From: Apostichopus japonicus
Lineage: Eukaryota > Echinodermata > Holothuroidea > Aspidochirotida > Stichopodidae
NCBI RefSeq assembly: GCF_037975245.1
Contig: NC_092579.1
Coordinates: forward strand, 7,627,001 to 7,691,000
Length of the DNA: 64,000 nucleotides
Direction of reading: 5' to 3'
The notes beneath the pieces were generated by a model. That model was not told where the DNA came from, ran no database searches, and worked only from the letters and a program-made list of their open reading frames with translations. Below, in pieces: positions 49,604-62,338 of the stretch. Positions within the stretch are counted from its first letter, which is position 1, and each line of letters opens with the position of its first letter. The translations under genes and the position numbers were made by a program.

Positions 49604-50659
49604 CATGTGTGTCTCTCTTCTTCCACCAAAAATTTGGGAAAGGCAAAGAGGCAAAGTCCTGAAAGAAGCCTGCCTCATATAGGAATCAGATCCTGCATCA
49701 AGGGATATATTGGGAAAGCAGAGACAGTCTGCAGAATGGTCTGGAACGAGGTGGACTGTTAGGAATTTGTTACGAGTCTCCAGGGTTGGATTTGATCAAC
49801 CCAAGGAACACTAATTGCTAACGGTACAGTTGCAAGTGTATAAGAATAGGCCTTAGAAGTTTAAGTACACTGCAGTATCTCAATTAAGTACTATGTCTGA
49901 GTTCACTGAAGGAGGAGAGGGATAACTGGAAAGGGAAAGATAAATGTTCAAATCCACCCAGGTTTAATAGCCTTTCCCACCATCTGCCATCCTTCCACCA
50001 AAATGTGCCCCCCCTCCATTCCACCAGCCTCCCCCCCCCACACACACATCCTCCATCCCTTTGTTTCCACCTTATGGTGTTACAGTCAGTTTAAAATAAT
50101 ATTCACTCTCAGCTAGAGTTCTGAAGGGAATCTGGAACACATTTCTACACTGTTATCATATTTATATCAAGATCATTCTTCTTTTTTTTTTTAGATTGTT
50201 CATTTTTTACTGATAACATTTGTCATTTCCTGAGTGTATAATAAAACATTTTTTTCCTTCTTTTTTTCTTAAACATCACAGTGTCATATTTCTTCTTTGT
50301 CCCAATTTATCAATCCTTTCCCATAGATTTGACACTTCCAAGTTATTACAGTATTTCAGACATGTCACACCTGTCAGTGGTCGCCAAAACACAAATCTCA
50401 AAACAACAATTTTCCAGCACATTTTTGAAGAAACAATCTACAATTTGCATGGCAAATTGAATTTTTTTTTTACGTAGTATGTTGGTACGCTATATATGCA
50501 CTGTATCACATTTATTCTCTGTATGTTACATATCACAGTGGAACTAAAGTTCATGCTTTCACTAACAGTTGGTGAAAGGATGCTGAGTTCAAACAATTGA
50601 CTTCCTGCTATGGATTGGTTGAGAGTGATTCCATCTATTGAAAGTCAATCACAACCTTG

Positions 50660-50800
50660 CTGCATCCTTGTACTAAAGCTTAAGTAGTATTTATTTAATG
50701 CATACAGTAGTTTACCGTTCAATGAGGTCTGCAATTAATCTATGTATTAGTACTAAAGCTTTTAAAGTAGTATTTAATGCATATTTCATAGTTTACCATT
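50660..50800. repeat. Tandem duplication, about 80 bp
   Basis: TACTAAAGCTTAAGTAGTAT and AATGCATACAGTAGTTTACC recur with small gaps at about 50750-50800. Confidence 0.8.
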
Positions 50801-51029
50801 CGATAGTGCAAAGCACCTATAAGACGTGATATATGTATGGCACCACGTGGTACAATAGCAGTCACCATGTCATAAATGAATTCATCTGTCCAGCAGCCAT
50901 CTACTGGTTAGCCCAATCAGGGCAAAATGGCCACTTACTGTGAAGATTCATGACTAAGTATGATGGGGATCAATTAATATCAAGATTCAGCCAATTTATT
51001 GTAGGATGTAGGGACGGGGACATTATGAC

Positions 51030-51660
51030 CACTTAATAAACAGGGGATTAAACGTGGTGGGGATCATTTATATTATAAAAGCAGCATATTGTAGGGGGTA
51101 GGAAGGGGTGAGAAGGGGTTAGATGGGGGATGGGATGGGGGTTTAAAGGAGACCACTTATAAAAAAACGGATTACGGGTGGTGGGGTTCATTAAAATTAT
51201 TAAAGCAGCATATTGTATGGGGTGGGAATGGGGTAGATGGAGGGATGGGAGGGAGGTTAAAGGAGACCACTTATAAAACAAGGGATTAAGGGTAATGGGG
51301 ATCACTTAAATTATTAAAGCATCATATTGTAGGATGTGGGAAAGGGGAGATGGAAGCGGGGTTAAAGGAATTAACCACTTAAAAACACGGGAATTACAGT
51401 AGGATGAAGGAGACCACTTATCGCTGACCTTCACTAGTTTAAGTATATTTACCTGTCTCTATTGCAGACTAGGAAGTTTAGAGTAGATGGAGGGATGGGA
51501 AGGTGGGGGGGGGGGGTAAAAGGAGACCACTTATAAAACAAGGGATTAGAGGTACTGGGGATCATTTGAATTTAAATGATAAAACCAACATATTGTAGGA
51601 TGTGGGAAAGGGGAGAGGGAAAAGGGAAAAGGGGAGGAATTAGAAGGCCACTTAAAAACA
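51030..51660. repeat. Minisatellite, about 120-130 bp units
   Basis: Units contain ACCACTTATAAAACAAGGGA, TTAAGGGTAATGGGGATCA, AAAGCAGCATATTGTAGG and GGGAGATGGAGGGATGGGAG. About four adjacent units are followed by a more diverged one after an inserted CTGACCTTCACTAGTTTAAG segment. That segment itself recurs near 51696. Confidence 0.85.
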
Positions 51661-52799
51661 AGGGAATTTTGATGAAGGAGAATACTTTACCCCTGACCTT
51701 CACTGGTTTGGGTATAGTACCTATATTTAACAGACAAATTTACCTGTTTCTATTGTAGGCTAGGAAGATAAAAGTGCATATATATGTTGATTAGAGACAG
51801 GAGATAGCTGGAGTGAAGTAAATCAAAACAATATTCATTCCCAAAAACATTGATCAGTTTATCAGCTGGTACTTTCCATTAACTTTAGTAAACTTTTCAA
51901 CCAGGAGATTTCCATCTCTTCTCACCTGTTTGGGGGGTTTGTTCGTCACCAGCATATATATAGACCTCCGCTTATATAGAGGTTTTCTTCTCCTTGAAGT
52001 TCTTCAACTTCATTTTCCAATAAATCCTTGATGAGAACATCCAACAGTGTCCAAATCTGGCAGTTTCTATTATGAAGATGTTATCAACAGTACCAAGCTG
52101 CCAGCCAAAAGCAATAAGCCGCATTCCCCAGTGGGAACAGGAGCCAATTGTGATCATGACCTTTACACTGACGGGATACATGAGTGGCACATACATACCC
52201 TAACTAGTTTAATGTGCTTTGGTGTCTACTTTCCCTTGCTGAAAGATACTACCAGCCAGTCCTGTCCTGATGTGCTGCATGCTTCCATTGTCTGTCATCA
52301 CCTACCCTTAGAGCATTGACCCTTCTTGCTTGTCTCGAACATACTTCCACTCTTTTTTGACCATCTGTGTGATGTCATAGAAGCACACAGACAAATTCCT
52401 TTCATCTTTTGTCTTTAAAATGCACCAAAATTGAGATGTACTGTACATCTCTTGAAACATGAACACACGTACTGCAGTCATTGGTTTAATCATGTTAACT
52501 TCACATTCCCTTATACTGTAGATAAAGTTGGAAACCCTATCCAATCCAAGGTCAAAACAATATTAATGTGAAAAAGAGGGTAAAACAAAACATTTTGCTG
52601 CCAGTGTGCAAGTACCTACAGTATGACATCACACCCTCTTTGCTTCAAGTTCTATCTATGGTACAAACTGTGACAAATTCAATTATCAACATCTCTACAG
52701 TACGTGGGAATGGCTTGCAAATTTCGCCAGGATACTAAAGAATAAGTTCCACTTTCATCAGTCAAGAGCCGCTCAAAACTGACTGGTTTGGGGATTTAC

Positions 52800-52905
52800 G
52801 AGCGAAGATACTTATCTGTCTCCCTGTCAACAAACTTATATGCACCTTCTTTAATATCTACCTCAAACTACATGATTGGAATGGTCTAGCACTGCAGTCC
52901 CACTC
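52800..52905. repeat. GAGACAGGTAAG family copy, opposite orientation
   Basis: The plus strand carries GAAGATACTTATCTGTCTCC, then CAAACTACATGATTGGAATG and GTCTAGCACTGCAG. These are reverse complements of the family's GGAGACAGGTAAG, CATTCCAAT and CTGCAGTGCTA blocks. Confidence 0.6.
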
Positions 52906-53521
52906 TTCCTTACTCTTTCTTCGATCATAAGTCAAAAATAATATTTTCCTCTGGAATATCCCTCTAAGCTGCATACATTTTTATAACACTTGTGGATTTT
53001 GAATTCTGAGGTAATTCCATCATTTTACTGACCAGTACTGACCTTCTTGCTTGCCTCAGAACACAAAATATTGTACTTCACTCCTTTCTGCTGCTTTTAC
53101 AAACGAAGAAATCTCAAAATTTACTTAGTGTGGATCTGTATAATTTAGAGCTGGATCTGTATAATTTAGAGCAGTCAAATGTGCAATATTAATAGTGCAG
53201 AGACGACGGGGGAATCGTGAGGGTAAAAATAAACCTCTCATTTGAAAATGGGGTCTGATGGATCGCATTTTCATACCGAACCTTGAAGAAGAAGTGATAA
53301 ATCTGATCTGGGAAGAATCAAGAATGAAGAGCACAGAATTACGTCTTCTACATATTGCCATCAGTCTTAGTGTCATATTAAACAGCTTGCTTTAAAGTCC
53401 CATTGTGCATTCGATCTTGACGATCTAAAGAATCTTTTTTTCGGGTACTATTGCTGTACTGACAGTCATCCAAGACGTCATTTTGAGACAAAATTATCAC
53501 CGGAATAGGCTTCTATTTTTT

Positions 53522-53668
53522 GCGAATGGTAGATTCAGAGGGAGGAGGTGATGGTAGATGACACCTGGAGGAGGGTCAAGGGGGTGCAGTGCTCGGTGGA
53601 TGGGAAGGTGCAATAATAGTAGAGTCCAGACTAGTAAGAGAGGACTCAGAGGAGTGCAGTAAATATTA
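53522..53668. repeat. GAGACAGGTAAG family copy, diverged
   Basis: It contains AATGGTAGATTCAGAGGGAG, AGGGGGTGCAGTGCT, GGATGGGAAGGTGCAATAAT and AGTAAGAGAGG, ending in GTGCAGTAAAT. The GAGACAG part has decayed to CCAGACTAG. Confidence 0.6.
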
Positions 53669-56600
53669 TTTATTTTCCTCTCTGACAAAAGCATGCATTT
53701 AGTTATATTAATATTGTATCTATATATGGCAATCAAGTGAATTGTAATGTCTATATAAGAACTAGCAGAAAACCAGAAACAAATGTGACCATATTTCCAA
53801 ATAATTACAAGCTAAATCACATACAGAACATTTGCACACATGCTAGAGATTTGTCTGCATGTAACTTCAATCAAAATCAAATTTCAACTGTAGAGGAAAC
53901 CTCAACTTTTCATGTATTACAGATTTTATTATTGAAAGCAAAGAAATAGGAAGAAAAGACTGCGGAGAATATCACCAGGGACACTTCCTGTGTTGACATG
54001 GATAGGACATGACCTACCACTGAGGGACACCTGGTGGTAACCAAAACCAGACCAAAGGAATATATACTACAAACCATGTGCAAAGCAAATGTGTATTAAG
54101 GCGCACCTTAGGGCTATGGGTAAGCTACATGCAGTGGGTTACAGTACGCTACGGTTAAACAGTCTCTTATAGGTTAAATGATAACAGTAGCTGATGCATA
54201 CAATGCTGGTACTTACTGTAGCAAACACCAGGATCGAGTCAGGCCTAAAATTTCACAAGTCTAGCCACTTACTAACAAATGCAAACTTTAATTGCACTTA
54301 AAAAAATCTATTGGATTAAAATCAAGTTCTTGCTAGTATTTTGCCTGAGTTATTACTGTACTGTACAGCACAACACACTTTATATGTAAGTTACTGACAT
54401 ACTATATTGTCCAAGCTGAAAAGAGTCCGTAGCTCAATAAATATTTGCTGATAATAGGCAGTAAATACAGGCCTTTAAATGCTTGGTACAGAAATCATGA
54501 AGATTTTTTTCATTCACAAAAAACTGGTACAAAATTATGGATACCAAATGCAAATTTACGTGACAGTATTTCCAAAACTGTCATAAACCGCTAAAAGTTT
54601 TTTATCTTCTTTTTTTTGGTACAGTATGACAGTATGTGTTTGAAATATTGTGACCAGACAGCAGCATATCTAGCAATTTTCATGCCACTAGACAGTCCAT
54701 TTTAACAGAGGATAATATGAAGCTAGAAGAAGCATCACCACATCAGTTCTGTGGATGGAGTTTTGGGGTGGGGAGGGGGGCAGGCACCAAACTGAATAGT
54801 GAAATATTATAAATACTTTTATGCAAATAGATGTATGTATTCAAACTATCGAGAAATGTGGTTGACTTTAAAGTTTGTCCTTTCTTTTTTAAATTTCTGA
54901 CCCATGTCATATTATCTAGCTATTTTCTTCAATCACTGCATTGCCCTTTGAAAAAAACTGGATTTGTTGGAGAATGTATCTGTATGCTGTAAAAACTCTC
55001 CCACACTCCTCATGCCAAAGAATATCTCAAAATCTGCAGAATATTACCTCAAATTAGGACTCAACAAGAAGGGACTTTTATAGAGCTCTAACACAACCTT
55101 CGTTTTTTGTTTTAACACCCGTGTTCCATCTTAATGCTTATAAACAGGTCATAGATCTTTCTTTTTCAGGGAAACCTATTTACCTCTATTCTTCGCCAAA
55201 TATTCTTGAGTGGTTTTTCCGTTCATTCGTAAAGTTAAAAACGAGTCAGTTCCGATGTTTACCATTAATCTATCAGGTATGTAATTTTGAATTACAGAGA
55301 GCACTCCCATCTGACAAGGACGTGTGTCTTGTATTAAAAATTATGTTTACATTTAATACATCAGGCTGGATAGGAACGATAACTGCAAGGTCTATGTAAA
55401 TCATACATCGATGTTGGCCTCGTCGTCTCGTATGTAGAGAGGGAATATTTCGAATGTCGTCAGATCGTCTTCTAACTTTACCGTAACACAGGGTAAAAAC
55501 TTGTGGGCTCATCAAGGAAAAAGCAATATAACATGAATCATATTTAAAGTAACAGCACCAGCTCAGTAACAATGAAACCATCATTTTCAAAAGAACCTTC
55601 TTCTGATATCACATCTATAAAAATACACTTTTCAGTCCAACAAAAAGCAGTTGCCCGGCCAACCACCTTCCCCCCTCCCTAACCACCCCCCCTAACCACC
55701 CCCCCAATGGTGTGATGTCAAAGGAAATCCTGCAGGAAAGACAAATTTGACCTACTGTACAACTGCATAAATTTCATAGTTTACTAAATTTATTTCAAAG
55801 ATGATGAGAATGGAAGGCTTCTTGAGATAAAAATCATATACAAGCTACTGTATTTACTGTACCAATGATGCTTACAAATAGCGTAAGATTTGATTGTGGA
55901 AAATATGTGGAAATTTGGAATTTAATCAAAGTTATGAAACAAAACTTAGTACTGCATATTAGTATCCTTCTTAGTTTTTCATACATGTACTGTGTGCTAT
56001 CTCTCAGGATCGCCCAGTAATGTATTAGGTTTCTGTACATGATACATACCTATACCTGTATTGAAGAATGCCATAAAACTTGATGTGGCTACAGTTTATA
56101 TATCAAATGCTAACTTATTTTCAGGACTGACATACAGATTCTTCAAATGTTTAGTACTCTTTTTCCAATTTGTTATCAATTTTGAGCCTTCTGCACAGTA
56201 TGGAAGATGATTTGTTATGGTTTTGAAAATTGAGTGTAAAGCCTTACAAATTTTGTACCTCACATCCACGAATAAACTCCAGGTTTTTTTTAAGGGACAA
56301 CTGATTAATTTACATACAGTACTGTATGTACAGCACATAACTCAGTTTACAACACAAGGTCTGAATAAATCTGCCACATTCAATAAATGTCCTTGCTACA
56401 CTTTTATGTCTTGGACAATGGGAGAGCAATTTATTGTCTTGGATGAAAGGGCCAACCATTTAAGATATCAGTCTTGCTTTGCTTTCTCTAGAATCAGCCC
56501 GAAGAAAGTATTTCCTGTTCCAACCATTCAAGGGAATGTTTTAAATTAAAATCTACAGCTTAAATCCATATAAACACACTACACTGTTACATGAGGCATA

Positions 56601-57234
56601 CAATGCATACTCTACACAACACACACACATATACATGCATAAGTACTTACATACAAATATGGAAGCATCTAAGAAGAATATCTGAAATTTGATGACAGGA
56701 ATTTTGCAATGAAAAAACCCCTGTGAAGTTGTGAAACATTCAAGTATTTAGTTACCTATTTTAAATATAAGTATTTACATCGTCTGTATTGTACAGTAAA
56801 ATGACAAGCATGACCTTGATCAGTCAGTACATTACAATCTCTGTGGCTTAGATCTTTCATAGAAAAGGAAGTTACAATTACTTACAATTACCATGTTGTA
56901 CAATGGTACATATGGAACATTTGAATAATGTACTTTCTTTTCAGAGTGTGTATATGTATGGTAGTACTATATTCCTTCTACTTTAAAATGAGAAACTTGT
57001 TTTCTTGTTCTATGGTAAACTAGACATTTTGGCTTAAATGATAAAAAAAAAATTAAAAACTTAAAAATAGAAATTAAAAAGTATGACAACCATTTGGTAC
57101 ACATACTGTACAGGTATCTAAAAATGTATTTTGAAAAGTACACAGTACTGTTACATCAATAATACTGTAGTTTAGATGACAGATATGTCATATAAACTGA
57201 ACTCTTCCAAAATTAGTTAATATGGAAGCTTTCT

Positions 57235-57440
57235 TGTACTCAATTTGGGGCCATCCACATGGCAAGTTTAACGTAGATCTTTCCAGATTGTCCCAGCTTC
57301 CCCATTTTGAGATATCCTGTTTACAACTTTAGAGTTGATACATTTCTAACCTCTGCTAATCTCAGATAACTGTCGACCTCAATTAAAGACAATATTTAGG
57401 TTTCTTCTACTCAATTTGGGTCATCCACATGTGGAGTACC
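57235..57440. repeat. Diverged duplication
   Basis: CTCAATTTGGGGCCATCCAC near 57239 recurs as CTCAATTTGGGTCATCCACA near 57411, each preceded by a TTTCTT(G/C)TA block. Confidence 0.65.
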
Positions 57441-59217
57441 TCCATGTGTTGAATTCTAGGGGGAAAAAATGTAGCACGCAAAGACATCGAACTCACTTTT
57501 TAAAACACAGAGATACACCGACCCATCATCCACAAAGGTTACAAATTTTGTCATCTGAGGCATACAACCATATGAAAAGGTCTTATAAATGATGAAGAAT
57601 TTATGGTAGAGAAATATAGCAGATATCCCTTAACTGTAGGACATAGGGCTGGATATTAAGCTCAGTTGAAAGAGTAAAGGACTTGTCATTAATCTTTGGT
57701 AAATTTCTGGCACAGTATTTTGAGTGAATCTACTGTACAGTAAATGCAGTTTGTTTCTCTGCCCCCCCCCCCCCCCAACCCACCCAACTGTTAGTTTTCT
57801 TGTTGTGTTACTGTATGTGATTTCTTTCAATACAGAATACAGTCTGACACTTATGGGGCTTGAACAGGAACTGAACAATGAGACCTTGACAAGAATTTAA
57901 CCTTAGTGTTTAATAGCAAAAACACTTTCACACATGTACAGTATGCACAATTAATTATCTGCTACCAAAATGTTTCCAGATGATCTACTGTACAATACTG
58001 TATTAAACAGATAAAGCAGAACAGGTGGTATACAGGTGATGTAATAAACAAATTTGACCTCAGTGAGGTCAACCTAAGTATATATGACACAGCTGGAAAT
58101 AGCTTTATCGTGTCTTGTAGATAGTACTATAGGTCGATAGGACATGAAGGTACAAAATGTGGTTAGCTACTGTACTTTACCAGTTAACATTTAATAATAA
58201 CAATATATAACATGTGTCTGTGGTATGCCTTGGTTTAGAGTTCCTCTGTCTCAAACAAAAAAAATGGGATGCCACTCACCATCAAGAGATTAACCCATTT
58301 TTAATGAGACCATGATTCCCAAATTTATTAATCCATTTACAAATTACAAAAAGATGTAGTACTAAACAAGTTGGTGGTTGATGGTTTTATTGCAAATGCA
58401 TACATGATGTACAGTAGGAGCTTGGTTCTTCCAGCTGTGGAACATTAAGTTGGTCCAGCGAAAGGAGCATTAATTGTACACTTTGAAGATGAACATGTAT
58501 GCCAAACTAATGAGTTTAATATACCAAGAAAAAATGTATTTAAGTTGAGAGTACAGGCCACCTAAATGACCTGCACTGGTTAACTAAAAGGTTCCACAAG
58601 TATTGAACATTCTTAAAATTCTAACATCAAAAATAATGCACAGTCACTTGATAAGGTTTACATTAGAGATTTATATAATTTTCCCCCTAAGAAAGCTCCA
58701 TAAAAAACCATGAAACTTTGCAAAAAGAAAGGGAAAATAATCCAAAGACCCATTTCAAACTCACAACATGCATTAAGGCTTTAAAACTATCAGGCTATAA
58801 GTATATTGTAATGTCAACTTAACAATCTCAGAGATGTGGGCTTGGTAAAATTTTGACAGTATGAATGTTGTCTCAGGTACAGCAAAATCTTGGCATTAAT
58901 AGAAAGATATCCAAAGTAGAGATCAAAGTTATTATTTTCGTTCAGTTTTTCGTTAATTCTTCAACCTCATCAACTGACAAAATGCAGCATCAATACAGCA
59001 AGAAATAACACACTAGCATTATGTTCCATACCAGACTTGCCCGTTCTGGAATCTGGAGTGACATGAATCACCCAGAATTTAGGTCACTACGAGTTTGCCT
59101 TTGAAGAAGATCCTGCTAGACTTGAAAAGTCAGACCTTTCAAAAATCAACCAAGACAGAAGACAATACATGATTTAGCAGTTTTCAACATTTCTCTCTCT
59201 CTCCAATTTACTGTAAT

Positions 59218-59289
59218 GAAGCTGAGCTTGGTCCTAAGTTGGAGCTGAGCTAGGTCTTAAGTTGGAGCCAAGCTAGGTCCTAAGTTGGA
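59218..59289. repeat. Tandem repeat, about 24-bp units, 3 copies
   Basis: The unit is about GAGCTGAGCTAGGTCCTAAG plus TTG, with minor changes. Confidence 0.9.
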
Positions 59290-59969
59290 CATTTGTATTG
59301 TTTGTCTACTGTTTTTTTCTTTTCTTCTTTTTCCCCTTTGTTCAATACTGATCATGCTAAATTGTTGTCTGGTCATCTGTTTCCAATAACTTTAACAAAT
59401 TACTCCGGTTCTTTCCAAAGTCACCTGTTACAACAATTCAACCAAATTTTTTCAGGTTTTCTAAAAAGTTTAGATAAATTATCAAATTGTGACATCTTTC
59501 TGAACCCTTTTTTAACAAGGAAGCTAAACAAAAGTAAACATTAATGGAAAGTACTAAATAATTTCTTTGGAATATGTGAATTTCAAGATTCGGACTAGTT
59601 GAGCCAAAATTTGAATTAAACCATCTCTGACTAAGATATTAACAAACATTTGCATATTGTTACGGAAATGGGTACTAATTTAGAATCCGTAACAAGAGGG
59701 CGCTCTTTTTGATGGGTTGAGCATTGTTAAATGGGGCTTGGATATTTAACCCCTAACCCTAACCTAACACACGTTCAGCCGGATTATACAACTGTTATTC
59801 TGCCGATTCGAAGTAAGGTTTCCCATTCATATGGTACGGATTCTAAAGTTAGGGCCAGAATTGAAATATCAATGCTATAGGCCATAGAGTGCTCAAGTCA
59901 CACTCAAGACCATTCTTTTCTGGATGACCTGGTCTCAGACTCTGCAGGCTTTGGGCTTGTCTTGGACTT

Positions 59970-60376
59970 AAGGCCCGGTCACACTATACCGATTTTTTAT
60001 CGGACTACTATCCGATTTTCCCGGAGGAATCGAAACAGCCTGTTTTTCGTTCGGGTCTTCTAGCCACAGTGATAAAGGACCTGATTTGCTATCTGTTGAG
60101 CCATTCCGATGTGGAATAGCCCTCTCCTAACTTTTGATATTGACTCCGTTTCCTTTTATCGGATAGCTATCCGATTTCTCTTCCGATTTTTATCGTTTTT
60201 CGATGTGACGTCACTTCAGAATGTAGTCAGTTTTAGAACCCCTCAGATTTGGAGTAGGTATTCGAATATTCCACTGCATTCATTAAATTCACTACCACAA
60301 ACCTCACTCTTCGGCCTAAAATCGGAAAAATCGGACCGTATTCCGATAAAATATCACTGTAGTGTGACCGGGCCTT
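59970..60376. mobile_element. Inverted-repeat DNA element, 407 bp, AAGGCCCGGTCACAC ends
   Basis: AAGGCCCGGTCACACTA at 59970 is repeated perfectly in inverted form at 60360-60376. Many copies of TCCGAT/ATCGGA words lie inside, concentrated near both ends, as with transposase-binding subterminal repeats. The flanks share only CTT-like bases, so I cannot define a target duplication. A Harbinger-like origin is possible but unproven. The chance frame inside it is not a gene. Confidence 0.8.
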
Positions 60377-60877
60377 CAGAATAGCTTGACACACTGAGAC
60401 TGGGACACAGATGTCCTTGACTTTACTTCAGCTCTGTTTACTATTTATTGAAAGGTTAGCAAATTATCTCAAAGTCAAATAGCTGTCATCGGCTAAAATC
60501 TGACTGCTTGAAGTTGCTCAAACTAGCCCAGATCAGTATAACGTAAGGTTAGAACTAAGTTTCCTCCCCGCCAAACCATCGCAAAGACCCAGCAGTTTAG
60601 TAGTAGTGGACATAGTGCTAGGCCAAGGTTTTTACTAGTATTATCAGTATGCCTACTGTGTTACTAACCCTAGCCTAGGCATATGCTTTACAGTACAGTT
60701 TGCTGAGCTTGATCACTCTTTGAATGGCCAGTTAGCATTAACTTCAATGTAGGCTAGACCTAGCCTAAGTTCAGGCAAACAAACTTAGACCTCTTTAATC
60801 AAAAAGAACACATAGTATACCATACAAACTTGTCAATAATGTGTGCAACTGAGAAAAAGAAAGCGTTTGCAACTTAC

Positions 60878-61135
60878 TACAAGGTCTGGTCGAATACGAA
60901 ATTTCATCTTAGAATTGATCCACGAGCCGTGAGCTCCGCTGTCAGCCTGCCGTTCTTCCCGGGGAAGAGCGTTCAGCTCGTTCTGCTTCTTCTGTTCTTG
61001 GCTATCCAAACTGAGAAAATTTATCGCGACAACAATTTGGAAAACCACGAAAAATAAGGCAAGATAAATGGCGTACCGATACCGATAACACCACCTGGAA
61101 GAGCGAGTTGTCCGTGTTGTACGAATGGTTCCCAT
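60878..61135 (-). CDS. XYLT: XYLT exon 1: cytosolic tail, membrane anchor, start of stem
   Basis: This exon encodes the first 86 residues. I chose the ATG at 61135-61133 because an A lies at -3 and a G at +4. The open frame continues three codons upstream only to a TTG. Residues 1-20 are rich in Arg and Thr, with a Tyr/Arg cluster at 16-21. Residues about 22-41 form one hydrophobic helix (YAIYLALFFVVFQIVVAINF), the signal anchor of a type II Golgi protein. The luminal stem that follows is polar and charged. The exon ends after residues DLV at a GTAAGT donor whose first G is at 60877. The short tail plus single anchor matches the layout of known XYLTs, although the stem itself is poorly conserved. 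Assignment to XYLT depends on the in-frame join to exon 2. Confidence 0.82.
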
Positions 61136-62044
61136 TTTTCTCAATTGGAGAAAAAGTATGGGGAAACTTCTTCGTCACCTGCTAAAGTTGCACATGTTGC
61201 AAGTTTACTGTTGTAAGCAGAATATAAACACGAAAGTCAAAGTGCACGATAGCGTAGAATCTTGAACAGTCGTTTACTTTGTTCGTGCATTCAGTATCTC
61301 AAAGGGATGGCGCTCTTCAGAAAGCATTGTAATCAACTCATGGATAGGATCACTTCTGTCGCATTTGTGATACCAGGCTGTTTGTATAGACCGGAATTGA
61401 ATACCCAGCTCAGAGATCGCGATTCCGATTCCGACTGCGATTCCAGAAGTCTTGGCCTTGAGCTTGCCGCGGAGTTTCAGTGACATAGACTCGGTCAAGA
61501 GACAATATCAGCTTTTTCATGTGTAGTTGATGTTATTTTGATATACACAGGACACAATACATCGTTTACAATCCTTGAATAAATCATATGTGGTTTCAAT
61601 TCACGTTCTAATAAGGGGTCGTGATGCGTCACTTAACGAAACACCGTCATGATCACATGTTATCATGTCGATTTAAAAAGTCTGTGGTTGAGGGTGGCTC
61701 AATGTTGTTTGTTTTTCTGCCAGTCTCTTTCTTGGCATGGGTGACGTTTCTTTAAAGGAAATACTAGCTATCATGGAAGGAAGGGAATTTTGAGTTAATG
61801 CAGTGAACCCAAATTCGAGAAGTCCTGACTCCAACTTGTTTCAGAGTTTGAGTGTTATGGACCCGAACATCCTGGACAAATCATTTCATCCCAATGATTT
61901 ACATCTCCCTTCTTTTTTCTTTCATTTTGTAATTTTCATTTAGACATTGCTGAATACCTTGACTGGACGACGAAGCAAGAGTGCAATGCGCTACTAGATA
62001 TGAAACTCTCAGAACTTTAAAGAATCTGGTCTTTTCTCCTCACC

Positions 62045-62338
62045 CAGGTGCGTAGCCAGGAATTTGCCAAGGGAGGGGCGAAACTGTAGATTCGGCATTG
62101 CAAACTATCAAAGCGTAGCGCCACCATGAGTTGGCGCTAAGCGTACAAGAAAATTTTAGCTGAAAATGCCTCCCAGATCGCTGGAAATTGGCACTTCCCA
62201 GGCCTTGTAAGTTGCATCTTAGCATTTTCTTTTTTGAAAATACTAGCGATATCATAAAAACATTAAAACAGTTAAAAAAAATATGCTCAAGGGGGGGGGG
62301 CGGCTGCCCCCTTCGCCCCCCACCCTTGGCTGCGCCTG
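62045..62338. mobile_element. hAT-type miniature element, 294 bp, same family as 49292-49603
   Basis: The ends are CAGGTGCGTAGCCA at the left and CAGGCGCAGCCA on the opposite strand at the right. A perfect 8-bp duplication, TCCTCACC, flanks it at 62037-62044 and 62339-62346. It contains poly-G near its right end and the same internal blocks as the 49292 copy in the opposite orientation. It lies about 0.9 kb upstream of the XYLT start codon. Confidence 0.92.

Larger units (their letters stand above)
19858..60877 (-). other. XYLT: XYLT intron 1 (41.0 kb)
   Basis: The intron is bounded by GTAAGT at 60877 and CAG at 19860-19858 on the minus strand. Large first introns are common in animals. It contains hAT-type elements (20061-20338, 28787-30984, 46167-46545, 49292-49603), the inverted-repeat elements at 40507-40882 and 59970-60376, the 41339-41897 inverted repeat, and tandem arrays. 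Long parts (22990-27500, 32470-35980, 43710-46150, 54000-59200) hold no gene or recognisable element that I can support, only AT-rich sequence with frequent TACTGTA words. An unannotated small exon or a nested gene cannot be excluded. Confidence 0.82.
1..61135 (-). other. XYLT: Protein O-xylosyltransferase gene, 5' part (three coding exons, two complete introns)
   Basis: This gene locus reads leftward from the ATG at 61135 and leaves the window at position 1. Three exons join in frame: exon 1 ends in phase 0, exon 2 (535 nt) ends in phase 1, and exon 3 (170 nt) ends in phase 0. Together they give 321 codons. Vertebrate XYLT1 and XYLT2 are roughly 860-960 residues, so about two thirds of the protein, including most of the GT14 catalytic domain and the C-terminal XYLT domain, should lie in exons beyond position 1. 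The enzyme is a Golgi type II membrane protein that moves xylose from UDP-xylose onto serines of proteoglycan cores. XYLT1 and XYLT2 arose by duplication in vertebrates, so a single invertebrate orthologue is expected; I cannot assign it to either. UTR boundaries are not determined. Confidence 0.88.

Noticed and set aside
59745-59770. CCCTAACCCTAACC run resembling telomeric repeat
   Set aside because: Only two to three imperfect units, too short for an interstitial telomere.
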